The translations under genes and the position numbers were made by a program. DNA of 64,000 nucleotides from a virus. Where the stretch lies: positions 290,430-354,429 of IMG/VR virus record IMGVR_UViG_3300022602_000024; one strand, given 5' to 3'. Positions 52,101-60,142 of this stretch are shown here, in pieces (within the stretch, counting starts at the first letter, position 1; each line of letters opens with the position of its first letter). The notes beneath the pieces are model-generated. The model ran no database searches. It was not told the origin of the DNA and worked only from the letters and a program-made list of their open reading frames with translations.

Positions 52101-52478
52101 GCCTGTAGGACGAACACTTGTGCCTATTAGTTGACCAAGATCAATATCAGCACGGATAGCATAAAGTTGATTACTTAGTCCCAATGCACTATAAGCAGTC
52201 AATAATCCATATTCATTCAACTCGCTGGCATTAATCGGTGTACCGGATGCGTTGAGTTGGAATGTTGGTGTTCCTAGTGCTGTAATCAAATCACGTTGAC
52301 TAGTGAATGTCTGCAATTTGCCAGCATTGGCTTTGCTTGTGCCAGCAGCGGCAGCACCGTTATAGGTTTTATCTTGTGCTGTTGCTAAAACAACTAGTGG
52401 GATCGAGCCAGTATTGCTGTTAACATATTGACTTTGATCGTTAATGGAAATTTGAATTCCTGGAGAAACTAGTGCCAT
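49164..52478 (-). CDS. gp18: Tail sheath protein, gp18-like, enlarged
   Basis: 1104 aa; T4 gp18 is 659. The N-terminus ALVSPGIQISINDQSQYVNSNTGSIPLVVLATAQDK and the C-terminus (VNVVRLENYLRKIFASVSNAYLFEPNDAITRKSIATQIES, then MKDVEFIYIPIAIYNPGTI) are typical sheath. The core WKGYRTVTSDVRGYNLI... and NLLVAPNYPELI is also present. The region of about residues 130-640 is a serine/threonine/glycine-rich insertion, probably exterior domains. The sheath contracts to drive the tube. A TATAAATA (52510-52517) precedes a leader with AAAGGAA. Confidence 0.9.
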   Translation of the reverse strand: MALVSPGIQISINDQSQYVNSNTGSIPLVVLATAQDKTYNGAAAAGTSKANAGKLQTFTSQRDLITALGTPTFQLNASGTPINASELNEYGLLTAYSALGLSNQLYAIRADIDLGQLIGTSVRPTGAEADGTYWLNLASTEFGIYSLNAATSSFSSIDSNLLLITNEAQVSGSNPAAPLPSIGQQGQYALVFTNSADSSPAGVSLWYKATAVSTQGGTNGNTLRNTNYWVPVGSTAWQNATPVLQGTVANPVLTSSSTLTINTVTVTMGGSETTVAQLAADINAQSIPGVTAIVTTGGLLTLFATSAATSNGSTVDGKIVITDGTSSPLYKCGLVTASSGGTATAYCPYFFYGSYAQAPAGGWFFSDNQPRPTGSIWWKTSATGGGWNPDFRQYNASQNTWDKLTVPLYPNYAAAIYSLDPTGGGVNITHGQVIANFATTAAYSNELRFEYQQVGTTSSGTSSGTGTYTSGQQFTINATAPGLTSFTAYSITTSGSSATTFVSDILNANIPYVTAQVNSNGTVTITHTTGGQIQITSGSGGSSTVLSNAGFSPLFNGVYFISNWVQTTPTVVFSTSTPAAEPADGILWYYSNPADVDIMINNFGWKGYRTVTSDVRGYNLISTDPNGVIVSTTAPTSQSSGASLVAGDLWLNSGDLINYPNLSRYNGTSWVAINTADHTSNNGIVFADARWDTAGTVDPATGSFPATSAMLLSSYIDQDAPDYRLYPRGALLFNTRRSGYNVKKFESNYFNATSFPNPGTIPGSAGTLPSMSATWVSVSGANESGVMYAGSAAQRNLIVTAMEAAINSNTDILDTNYDFNLLVAPNYPELIPSMVTLNDNRGDTGFIIGDTPMTLQPTATELTNWNNNQGDWAGKGLSTASPYLAVYYPAGLTTDLAGNTVAVPASHAALRTYLYNDQVAYQWFAPAGVNRGLVSNLNDIGYVDATSGSFIHNGINQGLRDALYTLNINPITQLPGTGLVIWGQETRSGDTTARNRVNVVRLENYLRKIFASVSNAYLFEPNDAITRKSIATQIESALNNVMSLRGLYDYLVICDTSNNTSSRIANNQLYVDVAIEPMKDVEFIYIPIAIYNPGTIASLGKSST

Positions 52479-52509
52479 GGTGTTATTCCTTTAAAATACA
52501 TGTTATAGT

Positions 52510-52517
52510 TATTTATA
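52510..52517 (-). promoter_or_regulatory. T4-type late promoter TATAAATA of sheath gene
   Basis: Exact TATAAATA on the minus strand, 31 bases upstream of the start codon at 52478. Confidence 0.7.
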
Positions 52518-52577
52518 ATAAAGGTATATTTTTGGGTGGTTACAGGAGCCTTTGGGAAGGTTTAACTTAAATACTGT

Positions 52578-52928
52578 ATGCTTACTAGAGAATTATGCCC
52601 GTTATGTCACACCGATCCAGTTGCTGTTAACTATGTTCGAGAGGGAACAACTCACTACCGAAATAGTTGTAGTGCTTGTATTAGAAAAGGTAGGAAACTA
52701 AAGCCTGAACCGCCAGCATGGCAACGGTTAGGTTATAAGAAAAAACCCACCTGTGAGAAATGTGGCTTTAAATTCAAGTTTATGGAACAAAGTGTAGTGT
52801 TCCATGTGGATGGTAATTTAAAAAACAACAATCACTTTAATCTCAAGACTGTGTGCTTGAACTGTCAACAAGAGATTTATAAGAGCCGCTTGCTATGGAA
52901 ACCGGCTGCGATTGTACCAGATTTTTAA
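52578..52928 (+). CDS. HNH-like zinc-binding protein
   Basis: 116 aa with four cysteine pairs: CPLCHTDP, CSACIRKG, CEKCGFKF and CLNCQQEI. The last two flank FHVDGNLKNNNHFNLKTVCLNC, which has the H-x-N-x8-N/H spacing of HNH nucleases. It stands opposite its neighbours, like the HNH gene at 41360. TTAAATA ends four bases before the ATG. Its last 86 bases overlap the dNMP kinase gene on the other strand. Confidence 0.65.
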   Translation: MLTRELCPLCHTDPVAVNYVREGTTHYRNSCSACIRKGRKLKPEPPAWQRLGYKKKPTCEKCGFKFKFMEQSVVFHVDGNLKNNNHFNLKTVCLNCQQEIYKSRLLWKPAAIVPDF

Positions 52929-53523
52929 CTGCGGCATACAGTTCTTCGATAGTTCCATTGTTGTCAATAACAACATCAAAACGTGTTCCGGCCCAACTTG
53001 TTTCGCTGGGGTGAATACCGTTGTCTTTTAACCATTTGGCAGCTTTGGTATCGCCTGAGTTGGCCTTGGCAGCAATATCGTACCAGTGTGGAGTAATACC
53101 ACGTTGCACCCAAACGATTCGTCCGCCTTGTGCTTTGATACTTTTAATTTCATTAGGAAAACGGCAGTCACTGATTACTATACTGTCTTGGCTATTACGC
53201 AGTTTATTTTCTAAACTAGCAATCCACATATCGTCATGGAATCCATCACGTATAACTTCAGTGCCCCAGTATTGCAGGACCCATCTTGGAGTAAGATTAG
53301 GCATATTTAAACGTTCTGCCCACCAAGGATCTACTTGCTCGCGCCATTCACGTGCTGACTTAGTACGTCCTTCTAACATGGTACGATCCCAACCAAATAC
53401 TGCAGACACCGCATCTTTAAGTGTGCTAGCAAACGATTCACGCCTAAATTCGTGGAAGTTAACCAAATAGTCTGCGGCTGTATCTTTACCGCTACCAATC
53501 AAACCGCAGATTCCTATGATCAT
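52843..53523 (-). CDS. gp1: Deoxynucleoside monophosphate kinase, gp1-like
   Basis: 226 aa. P-loop GLIGSGKDTAADYL at residues 7-20, then LTPRWVLQYWGTEVIRDGFHDDMWI, the diagnostic segment of T4 gp1 and related dNMP kinases, and VISDCRFPNEI. It phosphorylates dNMPs for phage DNA synthesis. Its Shine-Dalgarno GGAG lies inside the upstream terminator hairpin. Confidence 0.9.
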   Translation of the reverse strand: MIIGICGLIGSGKDTAADYLVNFHEFRRESFASTLKDAVSAVFGWDRTMLEGRTKSAREWREQVDPWWAERLNMPNLTPRWVLQYWGTEVIRDGFHDDMWIASLENKLRNSQDSIVISDCRFPNEIKSIKAQGGRIVWVQRGITPHWYDIAAKANSGDTKAAKWLKDNGIHPSETSWAGTRFDVVIDNNGTIEELYAAVKNLVQSQPVSIASGSYKSLVDSSSTQS

Positions 53524-53551
53524 AAAAAATGCTCCTATTACAGAGCATTTT
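53524..53551 (-). terminator. Terminator hairpin containing the dNMP kinase ribosome site
   Basis: AAAATGCTC-tgtaatag-GAGCATTTT followed by more T is read on the minus strand. The 3' arm GGAGC is the Shine-Dalgarno for the ATG at 53523, so folding would both end transcription and hide the site. Confidence 0.6.
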
Positions 53552-53577
53552 AACGGATTTGTAACACAAAGGTCAAA

Positions 53578-53988
53578 TTATTTTTTCTTCAAAACAATTG
53601 GACCGACTCGGCGTGTTGTGCTGGCTTTGTTTACAGAATCAGTTTCACTTGATCCATCTGGAGTGAGTTGTAGGTGTCCAGCTTCAGGACCAAATGCTTT
53701 TGCGGCCTGATCTAAAATACGACGTTCTCCGTCAGTGTAAGCAGTAGCAATCAATGATTGTCCGGCAGGACCTTCTTTGGCAGGTTCGTGCTCATATTCG
53801 CCGCTGGGATCTCCGGCACCTGCTAAGAACATAGCAGAAAAGCGCCAAGGAGCATAAGGACTTGAGTTGTCTAACTTGTGATGACTACGCATACCGGGTG
53901 TGGCAGTTTGATGGCTATCTGGGATGCCATCATTGTCGGCGTCGTTGTCTACTTTTTTTGCTTCTGCAATAATTTCAGTGATTTTCAT
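53578..53988 (-). CDS. Small phage protein of unknown function
   Basis: 136 aa. N-terminus KITEIIAEAKKVDNDADNDGIPDSHQTATPG contains a short D-x-D-x-D-G calcium-loop-like motif (DNDADNDGIPD). It ends with a basic KK tail. CTAAATA ends six bases before the ATG. Not recognised; position next to gp13 suggests a structural role. Confidence 0.55.
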   Translation of the reverse strand: MKITEIIAEAKKVDNDADNDGIPDSHQTATPGMRSHHKLDNSSPYAPWRFSAMFLAGAGDPSGEYEHEPAKEGPAGQSLIATAYTDGERRILDQAAKAFGPEAGHLQLTPDGSSETDSVNKASTTRRVGPIVLKKK

Positions 53989-53997
53989 ATAGTATAT

Positions 53998-54954
53998 TTA
54001 GCCTGTTACCCATGTCAAAGGCTGGCTGCCATCAACATAGTTCTTCAAGTCTTCCTCTAATTTTTCCATTTCGGCTTGTGCTTCTGCTTTCATAGCAGAT
54101 CCGTTAAGTGTGGTGCCACCTTGTGGTCCTGCAATACTACTAAACTTTTCGTAGGCTTGTGCTAGAATACGTTTGCAGAAACTATAAGCCCACTCTTGTA
54201 TCCAGGGAAAAGCATAAGTGTCGTTAAAGATCATTTGATCTGGTTTGACATTGTTGATCCAAAGCAATACCGATTCCATTTGATCTGCTGGCGGATTTGC
54301 ACCTTGCCAGGGAATTTTACGAACCAGTGTTAGTTTCTTAGTAACTGGATTAAATGTGTAATTAATGTAACCACCGAACATGGTCATTGCCAGTTTCTGA
54401 TAATCTACAAACAATTCATAGTTTGTTAGTCCACCAACACGTCCAGCTACCAACATGTAAGTGTTCAGGTATCCTGAACTAAATGGTTCAAATTGGCTAG
54501 CAGTTGTTCCTGTGGTTGATCCAATACCACGTCTGAAAATGGCACGCACATTGATAATTTCTTTGGGCAGTATGTACTCTTGTGTTTCAGGCAACAACTG
54601 CAAAAATGCATAACTTTCTTCTGTTGAGTTTTGTGCTTTTTGTCTGTATTTTATTAGGGCCTGATTAATGCCCATTTCGTAGTGTTCTTTTTCAAGTTCC
54701 ACATCAACTAATCCATCGCCTAGGCGCATACGAATATAGTCAATGATACTGGCTCGCATTGAGTCAGTGGTATTACCGTACTGCCAATTGGGATCAGTTA
54801 CTCCAGGAAATGTTACTGTATCGTTGCCATCGAAGGCTATGTGTGCATTGGCCTGTGTTCCAGTAGCAGGATTAAACAACGATCTCGTGGTGATATTGTT
54901 GTTGTTATCATATCCTGTATCTGCGGTAACATTACCAGTAAAAGGTGTAGCCAT
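53998..54954 (-). CDS. gp13: Neck protein, gp13-like
   Basis: 318 aa. After a variable N-terminus come IDYIRMRLGDGLVDVELEKEHYEMGINQALIKYRQ, LLPETQEYILPKEIINVRAIFRRG and IFNDTYAFPWIQEWAYSFCKRILAQAYEKFSS, the layout of marine T4-like gp13. It forms the collar to which the tail attaches, with gp14. A TATAAATA (54973-54980) and GGAG site precede it. Confidence 0.8.
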   Translation of the reverse strand: MATPFTGNVTADTGYDNNNNITTRSLFNPATGTQANAHIAFDGNDTVTFPGVTDPNWQYGNTTDSMRASIIDYIRMRLGDGLVDVELEKEHYEMGINQALIKYRQKAQNSTEESYAFLQLLPETQEYILPKEIINVRAIFRRGIGSTTGTTASQFEPFSSGYLNTYMLVAGRVGGLTNYELFVDYQKLAMTMFGGYINYTFNPVTKKLTLVRKIPWQGANPPADQMESVLLWINNVKPDQMIFNDTYAFPWIQEWAYSFCKRILAQAYEKFSSIAGPQGGTTLNGSAMKAEAQAEMEKLEEDLKNYVDGSQPLTWVTG

Positions 54955-54972
54955 AAAAACTCCGTTATATAG

Positions 54973-54980
54973 TATTTATA
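54973..54980 (-). promoter_or_regulatory. T4-type late promoter TATAAATA of gp13
   Basis: TATAAATA on the minus strand, 18 bases before the start codon at 54954. Confidence 0.6.
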
Positions 54981-55002
54981 ACTACATAACGGAGTAGGGC
55001 TT

Positions 55003-56175
55003 TTACTGAACTTTGAGTAGGACCATGTCTGCGTTAATGCGCCCGTTTAGTGCAGTTTCTGTGGCTTTAATATTGCCCATAAACTTGCGCAATTCTACTT
55101 TGCTGGCTCTAGCAAACTCTTTGAGTTTTTCATCGGGTTTTCTAATAGTTTTGCAGACACTCTTAACAGTATCGTAACCGGTAATTGTAGTACCCTTAAT
55201 GCCCAGCGGACCTGTTAAACTGTCAGCAACATACTGCCCAATTTTGCGGGTCTTGGTGTTGTACACCCACAGTTCTTTTGCCCCCAATACATCAACAGGA
55301 TTGACACTGATGATTTTGAGTGTTTTATCTTCTTTGGCGTACTTGAGTTTGGCCACAACTTTTTCTTTGCTGACTGCACGTGGAGCACGCACTTTCTTTA
55401 AACTCTTTTTAACGCCTCTATACTGCTCAATATCTTCCAACAGTTTTTCAATGAATGCACTGATACGTTTGAAGTCTGCGGCCTTGTAGTGACGATATCC
55501 TTCTGCAAGTTGCTCATCTTTTTTACTACTGGCTTGTGCAAGTTCAGCTAACCTTGCAGTATACACATCCACATACTTGGTCAATTGACTTTGTGGCACA
55601 TTGTTAGCGACCAAAAAGTCATAGGCTTTAAATGATTTTGTGGCAGTCACAAAGTCATCGTAATGCCCTTCAAGTTCGCCAATGGTTTCGGCAGTTTTCT
55701 CGTTAAGGCGATCCTGGATAGTGGGCACGTATGCTTTGGGCTTTTCGCCTTCCACAGTCTCAACCACTTCTGGGTCTGCTAACTCGATAGATTTTCTAAT
55801 GGCATCTGTAATGAATTCAATGTGGCGTCCACGGAATGGCATGCCCGCACGATGCGCCATGATTAGGCTACAGGCAGTCATACTCAGAGAACGATCTGGA
55901 CTGCGAATAAACGCACTCAATTCTGACTTGGTAAATGTAGTAGGCTGTGCCTGCATCCATTCTACCACATATTTCTTGCAGTCCTTTTGACTGTAGTAAT
56001 AATTGTAGTAATAAAAACTCTTTCGCAAGAAGTGGTCAAATGTCTCATTATCAAACTTCTCAGCACGTTCAGTATCCCACACTGGCTCACTGCCAGTGTA
56101 TTTCTCATCAGCAAAGTTGCCGCCACGTGGCTTTGCTACTTTGGTTTTAATCTTGATGCCTGCTACTATTGCCAT
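55003..56175 (-). CDS. Phage protein of unknown function
   Basis: 390 aa. Near the N-terminus WDTERAEKFDNETFDHFLRKSFYYYNYYYSQKD is striking for its tyrosines; the centre is helical and the C-terminal 150 residues contain AKELWVYNTKTRKIGQYVADS and TITGYDTVKSVCKTIRKPDEKLKEF. No known motif. AAGGAGC precedes the ATG. Placement suggests a late protein. Confidence 0.55.
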   Translation of the reverse strand: MAIVAGIKIKTKVAKPRGGNFADEKYTGSEPVWDTERAEKFDNETFDHFLRKSFYYYNYYYSQKDCKKYVVEWMQAQPTTFTKSELSAFIRSPDRSLSMTACSLIMAHRAGMPFRGRHIEFITDAIRKSIELADPEVVETVEGEKPKAYVPTIQDRLNEKTAETIGELEGHYDDFVTATKSFKAYDFLVANNVPQSQLTKYVDVYTARLAELAQASSKKDEQLAEGYRHYKAADFKRISAFIEKLLEDIEQYRGVKKSLKKVRAPRAVSKEKVVAKLKYAKEDKTLKIISVNPVDVLGAKELWVYNTKTRKIGQYVADSLTGPLGIKGTTITGYDTVKSVCKTIRKPDEKLKEFARASKVELRKFMGNIKATETALNGRINADMVLLKVQ

Positions 56176-56184
56176 GTGTGCTCC

Positions 56185-56628
56185 TTACGAAAGTTTTTCA
56201 AGTATAGCATAAAGTTTAACAGCCAACAACCGTTCTCTACTCCATGCCTCCAATTCCCAGGGTTGCTCATAGTAATCTTTCTTTACTTGCCGACCCATCC
56301 AAAAGTGTTTTAGCCCACGTCGGGTTTCTTCCAAACGATACTGCCCTTTAACCATTTGTTTTACATGCACCATTTCGTGTGCTAGAGTATATACCAAATC
56401 TTCAAATTTTAGTGAACTGTCCAAAAACATCATGACATACTTGGGACGAATCATGTCAGCTTTGATAATACATCCACGCATGTCATCTGTTTTGCGCAAT
56501 TTGGGACGAAACACAATTTCCAATTCCCACATACTACTGGTAATATTGAGTTCTCTTTGAAAGAACCCAGCCGCTTGCTCTACAAAAGCTCGTTTACCTC
56601 TAGCACGGCAATTTACTACTGTTTTCAT
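56185..56628 (-). CDS. SprT-like zinc metalloprotease
   Basis: 147 aa. LVYTLAHEMVHVKQMVKG contains the H-E-x2-H zinc-protease motif (HEMVH), with a preceding helix and following acid-rich part typical of SprT/WSS1-like peptidases. Targets unknown. AAAAGGTAGGT precedes the start. It lies immediately before the unknown structural gene. Confidence 0.75.
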   Translation of the reverse strand: MKTVVNCRARGKRAFVEQAAGFFQRELNITSSMWELEIVFRPKLRKTDDMRGCIIKADMIRPKYVMMFLDSSLKFEDLVYTLAHEMVHVKQMVKGQYRLEETRRGLKHFWMGRQVKKDYYEQPWELEAWSRERLLAVKLYAILEKLS

Positions 56629-56637
56629 ACCTACCTT

Positions 56638-56889
56638 TTAGTATAACAATTTGGAAAAAATAACCCAATGCTCAAAATCCTGTATACTGTTGTTTAATTG
56701 CAACAATAAATCTGTGTACTTTGGTGTTACTTGTCGTAAACGCTTACATTCTACAGATTCTCTGCTTAAATCATCAGCAATTTTTCGACAATTTCGGTAC
56801 ATTTTAAATAGCTCGCTACGGGCTCTCATATCTGTAGTACTTTTTACTACATTAAAAAACTCTTCTAGTCGGGCTATTTGTTGGTCCAT
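56638..56889 (-). CDS. Small helical protein of unknown function
   Basis: 83 aa, helical with possible coiled coil (QIARLEEFFNVVKSTTDMRA, LLLQLNNSIQDFEHWV). A TTGACC-N17-TATAAT promoter lies so close that the +1 falls at the ATG and no Shine-Dalgarno exists, so a leaderless mRNA is likely. Not recognised. Confidence 0.6.
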   Translation of the reverse strand: MDQQIARLEEFFNVVKSTTDMRARSELFKMYRNCRKIADDLSRESVECKRLRQVTPKYTDLLLQLNNSIQDFEHWVIFSKLLY

Positions 56890-56895
56890 ACGTGT

Positions 56896-56924
56896 ATTAT
56901 ACTATAAAAATCATTCTGGGTCAA
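56896..56924 (-). promoter_or_regulatory. Sigma70 promoter adjoining start codon
   Basis: TTGACC (56919-56924), 17-base spacer, TATAAT (56896-56901); six bases then ATG at 56889. Confidence 0.7.
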
Positions 56925-56927
56925 ATC

Positions 56928-56935
56928 CATAAATA
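56928..56935 (+). promoter_or_regulatory. Late-type promoter CATAAATA of gp14
   Basis: CATAAATA on the plus strand, 19 bases before the gp14 start, with a leader carrying AGGA. It lies just inside the divergent sigma70 promoter. Confidence 0.5.
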
Positions 56936-56954
56936 TTACAATATAGGAACAGTT

Positions 56955-58337
56955 ATGGCACGTTTGAGTCTTTGGAAAGACGGATTACACACTAATGATT
57001 ACAAATTTTTTGATCGACGTATCAGTGAGATGTTTACCATTGGTGGAACTGGGATATTGCTCAACAAGTATTTAGGTCCTGCTGCATCCGGAACACAACT
57101 TGCCACTAGTTCTGCACAATCCGCAGTCAGCGACCCTCTGACCTTTAGCAATACCACAGGTGTACAAGTTGGCAATTTTGTGTTTGGTTCAGGTATCCCT
57201 TCTGGAACTACAGTTGCCGCAGTTACCTCAACCACTGTTACATTGAGTGCCAATACTGCAGCCGTAGTTGGTTCTGGTGTCACCATTGGCTTTAGTTCTG
57301 ATGCTACACAACCTGCGTACACCAATACCAGTGCCTTAAACATACAAGACTTGTTGTACACAGAAAATAGAGATCGCAAGTACGATACCAATGTTTACAA
57401 AATGCGTGGCATCTATCAACGTGCCGATCAAGATTTTGACTTGAGTCAATTTGGTTTGTTCTTACAAACTGGCACCTTGTTCATGGTGTTCCACTTACGT
57501 GACATGGTTGATACCATTGGACGCAAGTTGCTGGCTGGTGATGTGCTAGAGTTCCAGCACCTGAAAGATTATGATGCGCTAAACGAAGACTTGCCAGCGG
57601 CACTAAAAAGATACTATGTGGTTGGTGATGCGTCATTTGCTGCAGAAGGATTCAGTCCCACATGGTGGCCGCACCTATGGCGTGTCAAACTTAATCCCTT
57701 AGTGGATAGCCAAGAATACAAAGACATTCTCAACAACTTGTCGGCCGGTCCCGGAACAACTACACCAGTGGGACAAGTATTGAGCACTTATCAAACATAC
57801 TTGAACATCAATGAATCAATCATTGCACAGGCTGAATTTGATGTTCCAGAGTCCGGGTACGACACCAGTGCCATGTATACTTTGCCCACAACCGAAAACG
57901 GCGCTGATCCTGTTGGCCCGCCAATCACTGCTGATACCACTGCAATTACATCTGACAACATCAATGATACTGTCAACTTGGGTATTAGCAGTCCACTAGG
58001 CAAAGTACAAGGCTACTTGACCGGCGACGGTAAAGCTCCCAACAGTCTAGTAACTGGTGCTGGTATTGGGTTTCCTGCCAATCCCTCAGTCGGCGATTAC
58101 TTCTTACGTTTAGATTACTTGCCCAACAGACTATTCAGATTTTCTGGTTCATACTGGGCTCGAGTTGAAGACGCAGTCAGAACCAATATTACCCCAGGTG
58201 CTGCAAATAACCAAACACAGAGATTTAGTTACGTCAACGACACAAATACATATATAAACAGCGAGGGGCAAACAATGAACGAACTACAACCATTGAGTCG
58301 TGCACTAACTCCTTCCGCTGACAATAATGAAAGTTAA
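56955..58337 (+). CDS. gp14: Neck protein, gp14-like
   Basis: 460 aa from ATG at 56955; an upstream in-frame ATG would add 21 residues and lacks a ribosome site, while AGGA precedes this one. NDYKFFDRRISEMFTIGGTGILLNKYLGP, LLYTENRDRKYDTNVYKMRGIY, FDLSQFGLFLQTGTLFMVFHL and AEGFSPTWWPHLWRVKLNPLVDSQEYKDIL match gp14 of marine T4-like phages. Residues 45-115 are an inserted Ser/Thr-rich segment. It joins head and tail with gp13. Confidence 0.9.
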   Translation: MARLSLWKDGLHTNDYKFFDRRISEMFTIGGTGILLNKYLGPAASGTQLATSSAQSAVSDPLTFSNTTGVQVGNFVFGSGIPSGTTVAAVTSTTVTLSANTAAVVGSGVTIGFSSDATQPAYTNTSALNIQDLLYTENRDRKYDTNVYKMRGIYQRADQDFDLSQFGLFLQTGTLFMVFHLRDMVDTIGRKLLAGDVLEFQHLKDYDALNEDLPAALKRYYVVGDASFAAEGFSPTWWPHLWRVKLNPLVDSQEYKDILNNLSAGPGTTTPVGQVLSTYQTYLNINESIIAQAEFDVPESGYDTSAMYTLPTTENGADPVGPPITADTTAITSDNINDTVNLGISSPLGKVQGYLTGDGKAPNSLVTGAGIGFPANPSVGDYFLRLDYLPNRLFRFSGSYWARVEDAVRTNITPGAANNQTQRFSYVNDTNTYINSEGQTMNELQPLSRALTPSADNNES

Positions 58338-58343
58338 ACAATA

Positions 58344-59714
58344 ATGGCCGGACTTGTACAATATTCTTACGATGGACAGATCCGTCGCTTCATCTTGCAA
58401 TTCATACGCATGATGAGCAACTTCCAAGTTCAATTTGGCAGTGCGGCCGCAGGTACCGCTACGCTACAAACGGTTCCTGTTTATTATGGTGATCCCAGTC
58501 GTCAAGCCTCAACTATCCTAAAACAAAACAGCGAGAACGCTCTCAATGCCGTTCCTGCTATGAGTGCTTATATGAGTGCATTAACATACGACCGTGATCG
58601 TTTGCAAAATCCCTACTACGAAGGCGTGGTTAGAATAAGAGAACAAAATCTTAATCCTGCTACGCAAACTTATACTGGCACACAGGACGGACAGTATAGT
58701 GTAAGTAGATTAATGCCAGCACCATACAAGTTGGGCATGAAGTTGGATATTTGGACTTCAAACACAGATCAAAAGCAACAACTATTGGAACAGATGTTGC
58801 CCTTGTTTAATCCTGGTTTTGAAATCCAAAGCAGTGACAATTATGTGGATTGGACCAGTTTAAGTGTTGTGTTGTTAAACAATGTGACCTTAACCAGTAG
58901 AGTTGTGCCACAAGGCGGAGACGACAGCAGCATTGATATTGCCACATTAGAGTTTGAAATACCTATATGGCTTACTCTGCCATCTAAGGTGCAAAAAGGT
59001 GGCGTTGTCCAGCAGATTATTGCTAATATCTACGATGATTCAGGCAGTTTTAATGGCGATTTGATTGACATTGCCAGTACTAGTCAAATGCGCTATACAC
59101 CATTAAATTACAGTTTAGTTTATGTAGGCAATACCTTAACACTTTATAAAACTCTAAGTGAAGATGGCACCTCAGGCACTACATATCCTTGGGCCGGCTT
59201 GGTAAACTTGTATGGTTCTCTTACCAATGGTATCAGTCAAGTTCGGTTAACTTTTGATTATCCCGATGGACCACATGAGATAGTGGGTACTGTTGCATAC
59301 AATCCCGGCAATGGTAATCAGTTGTTGTTTACACCTGATCCAATGACCTTGCCGGCTAATACATTACCAGCAGTGAATGCCATTATTGATCCATTCACTG
59401 TCACTGTAACCAGTGGATTACTGAATCCGACTACTGGAACCAGTTACTTGATATTGAATCCCATTGGCGACAACAACTCCACTTCGGCCATGGCATGGGC
59501 TGGTGCAGCAGGTACTAACTTGGTTGCGGCTGCTAACGATATTATTAAATGGAACGGCACTTATTGGACAGTGGAGTTTGATAGTGCAGCAACTGCTACT
59601 CCAGAATATGTAACTAACTTGAACACACAGGTTCAATATCGTTGGACTGGTTCTGCATGGGTAAAGAGTTATGAAGGTATTTACAGATCAGGCCAATGGA
59701 GTTTGGTACTGTAA
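58344..59714 (+). CDS. gp15: Tail terminator/sheath-stabilising protein, gp15-like
   Basis: 456 aa. The N-terminal 240 residues (YDGQIRRFILQFIRMMSNFQVQFG, PVYYGDPSRQASTILKQNSENALNAVPAMSAYMSAL, PAPYKLGMKLDIWTSNTDQKQQLLEQMLPLFNPGFEIQ) match gp15. The remaining 200 residues are an extension with beta-rich repeats not in T4 gp15 (272 aa). It caps the tail before head joining. The stop overlaps the Nudix start (TAATG). Confidence 0.88.
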   Translation: MAGLVQYSYDGQIRRFILQFIRMMSNFQVQFGSAAAGTATLQTVPVYYGDPSRQASTILKQNSENALNAVPAMSAYMSALTYDRDRLQNPYYEGVVRIREQNLNPATQTYTGTQDGQYSVSRLMPAPYKLGMKLDIWTSNTDQKQQLLEQMLPLFNPGFEIQSSDNYVDWTSLSVVLLNNVTLTSRVVPQGGDDSSIDIATLEFEIPIWLTLPSKVQKGGVVQQIIANIYDDSGSFNGDLIDIASTSQMRYTPLNYSLVYVGNTLTLYKTLSEDGTSGTTYPWAGLVNLYGSLTNGISQVRLTFDYPDGPHEIVGTVAYNPGNGNQLLFTPDPMTLPANTLPAVNAIIDPFTVTVTSGLLNPTTGTSYLILNPIGDNNSTSAMAWAGAAGTNLVAAANDIIKWNGTYWTVEFDSAATATPEYVTNLNTQVQYRWTGSAWVKSYEGIYRSGQWSLVL

Positions 59715-60142
59715 TGACCGATCACACAGAAGGAGTTGGGGCACTTGTGTACTCCAAAAGCACCAACCGATACTTGTTCTTGTTACGCAACAAAAGTCGT
59801 AGTGCTGGATCTTGGGGCATTGTTGGGGGCAAAATAGAACCTGGCGAAACTGTTATCCAAGGGCTTGTAAGAGAGATCACGGAAGAAATTGGCGCAGACT
59901 TTGCTAATAAAAAATTTATTCCTTTGGAAACATTTACTGCAGATAATCGCAAGTTTGCTTACTATACTTTTTTGGTAGATTGTGGCGAAGAGTTTGTACC
60001 TAGTTTAAACGAAGAGCATCGAGGCTATTGCTGGGTAGAGTTGGCAGATCATCCGCGACCATTGCATCCTGGCTTATGGCGCAGTTTTAACTTTGATATT
60101 GTTAAGAAGAAAATTAAGACACTAGAAAGTATATTGAATTAA
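59714..60142 (+). CDS. Nudix hydrolase
   Basis: 142 aa from ATG at 59714, chosen over an in-frame upstream ATG at 59696 because TAATG couples it to gp15. The Nudix box is GKIEPGETVIQGLVREITEE followed by IG, complete. It would cleave nucleoside diphosphate derivatives, possibly damaged nucleotides or caps. Transcribed with gp14-gp15; converges on fibre genes. Confidence 0.88.
   Translation: MTDHTEGVGALVYSKSTNRYLFLLRNKSRSAGSWGIVGGKIEPGETVIQGLVREITEEIGADFANKKFIPLETFTADNRKFAYYTFLVDCGEEFVPSLNEEHRGYCWVELADHPRPLHPGLWRSFNFDIVKKKIKTLESILN

Noticed and set aside
56892-56954. Extended N-terminus of gp14
   Set aside because: The upstream ATG has no ribosome site and overlaps promoter elements; similarity begins at the later start.
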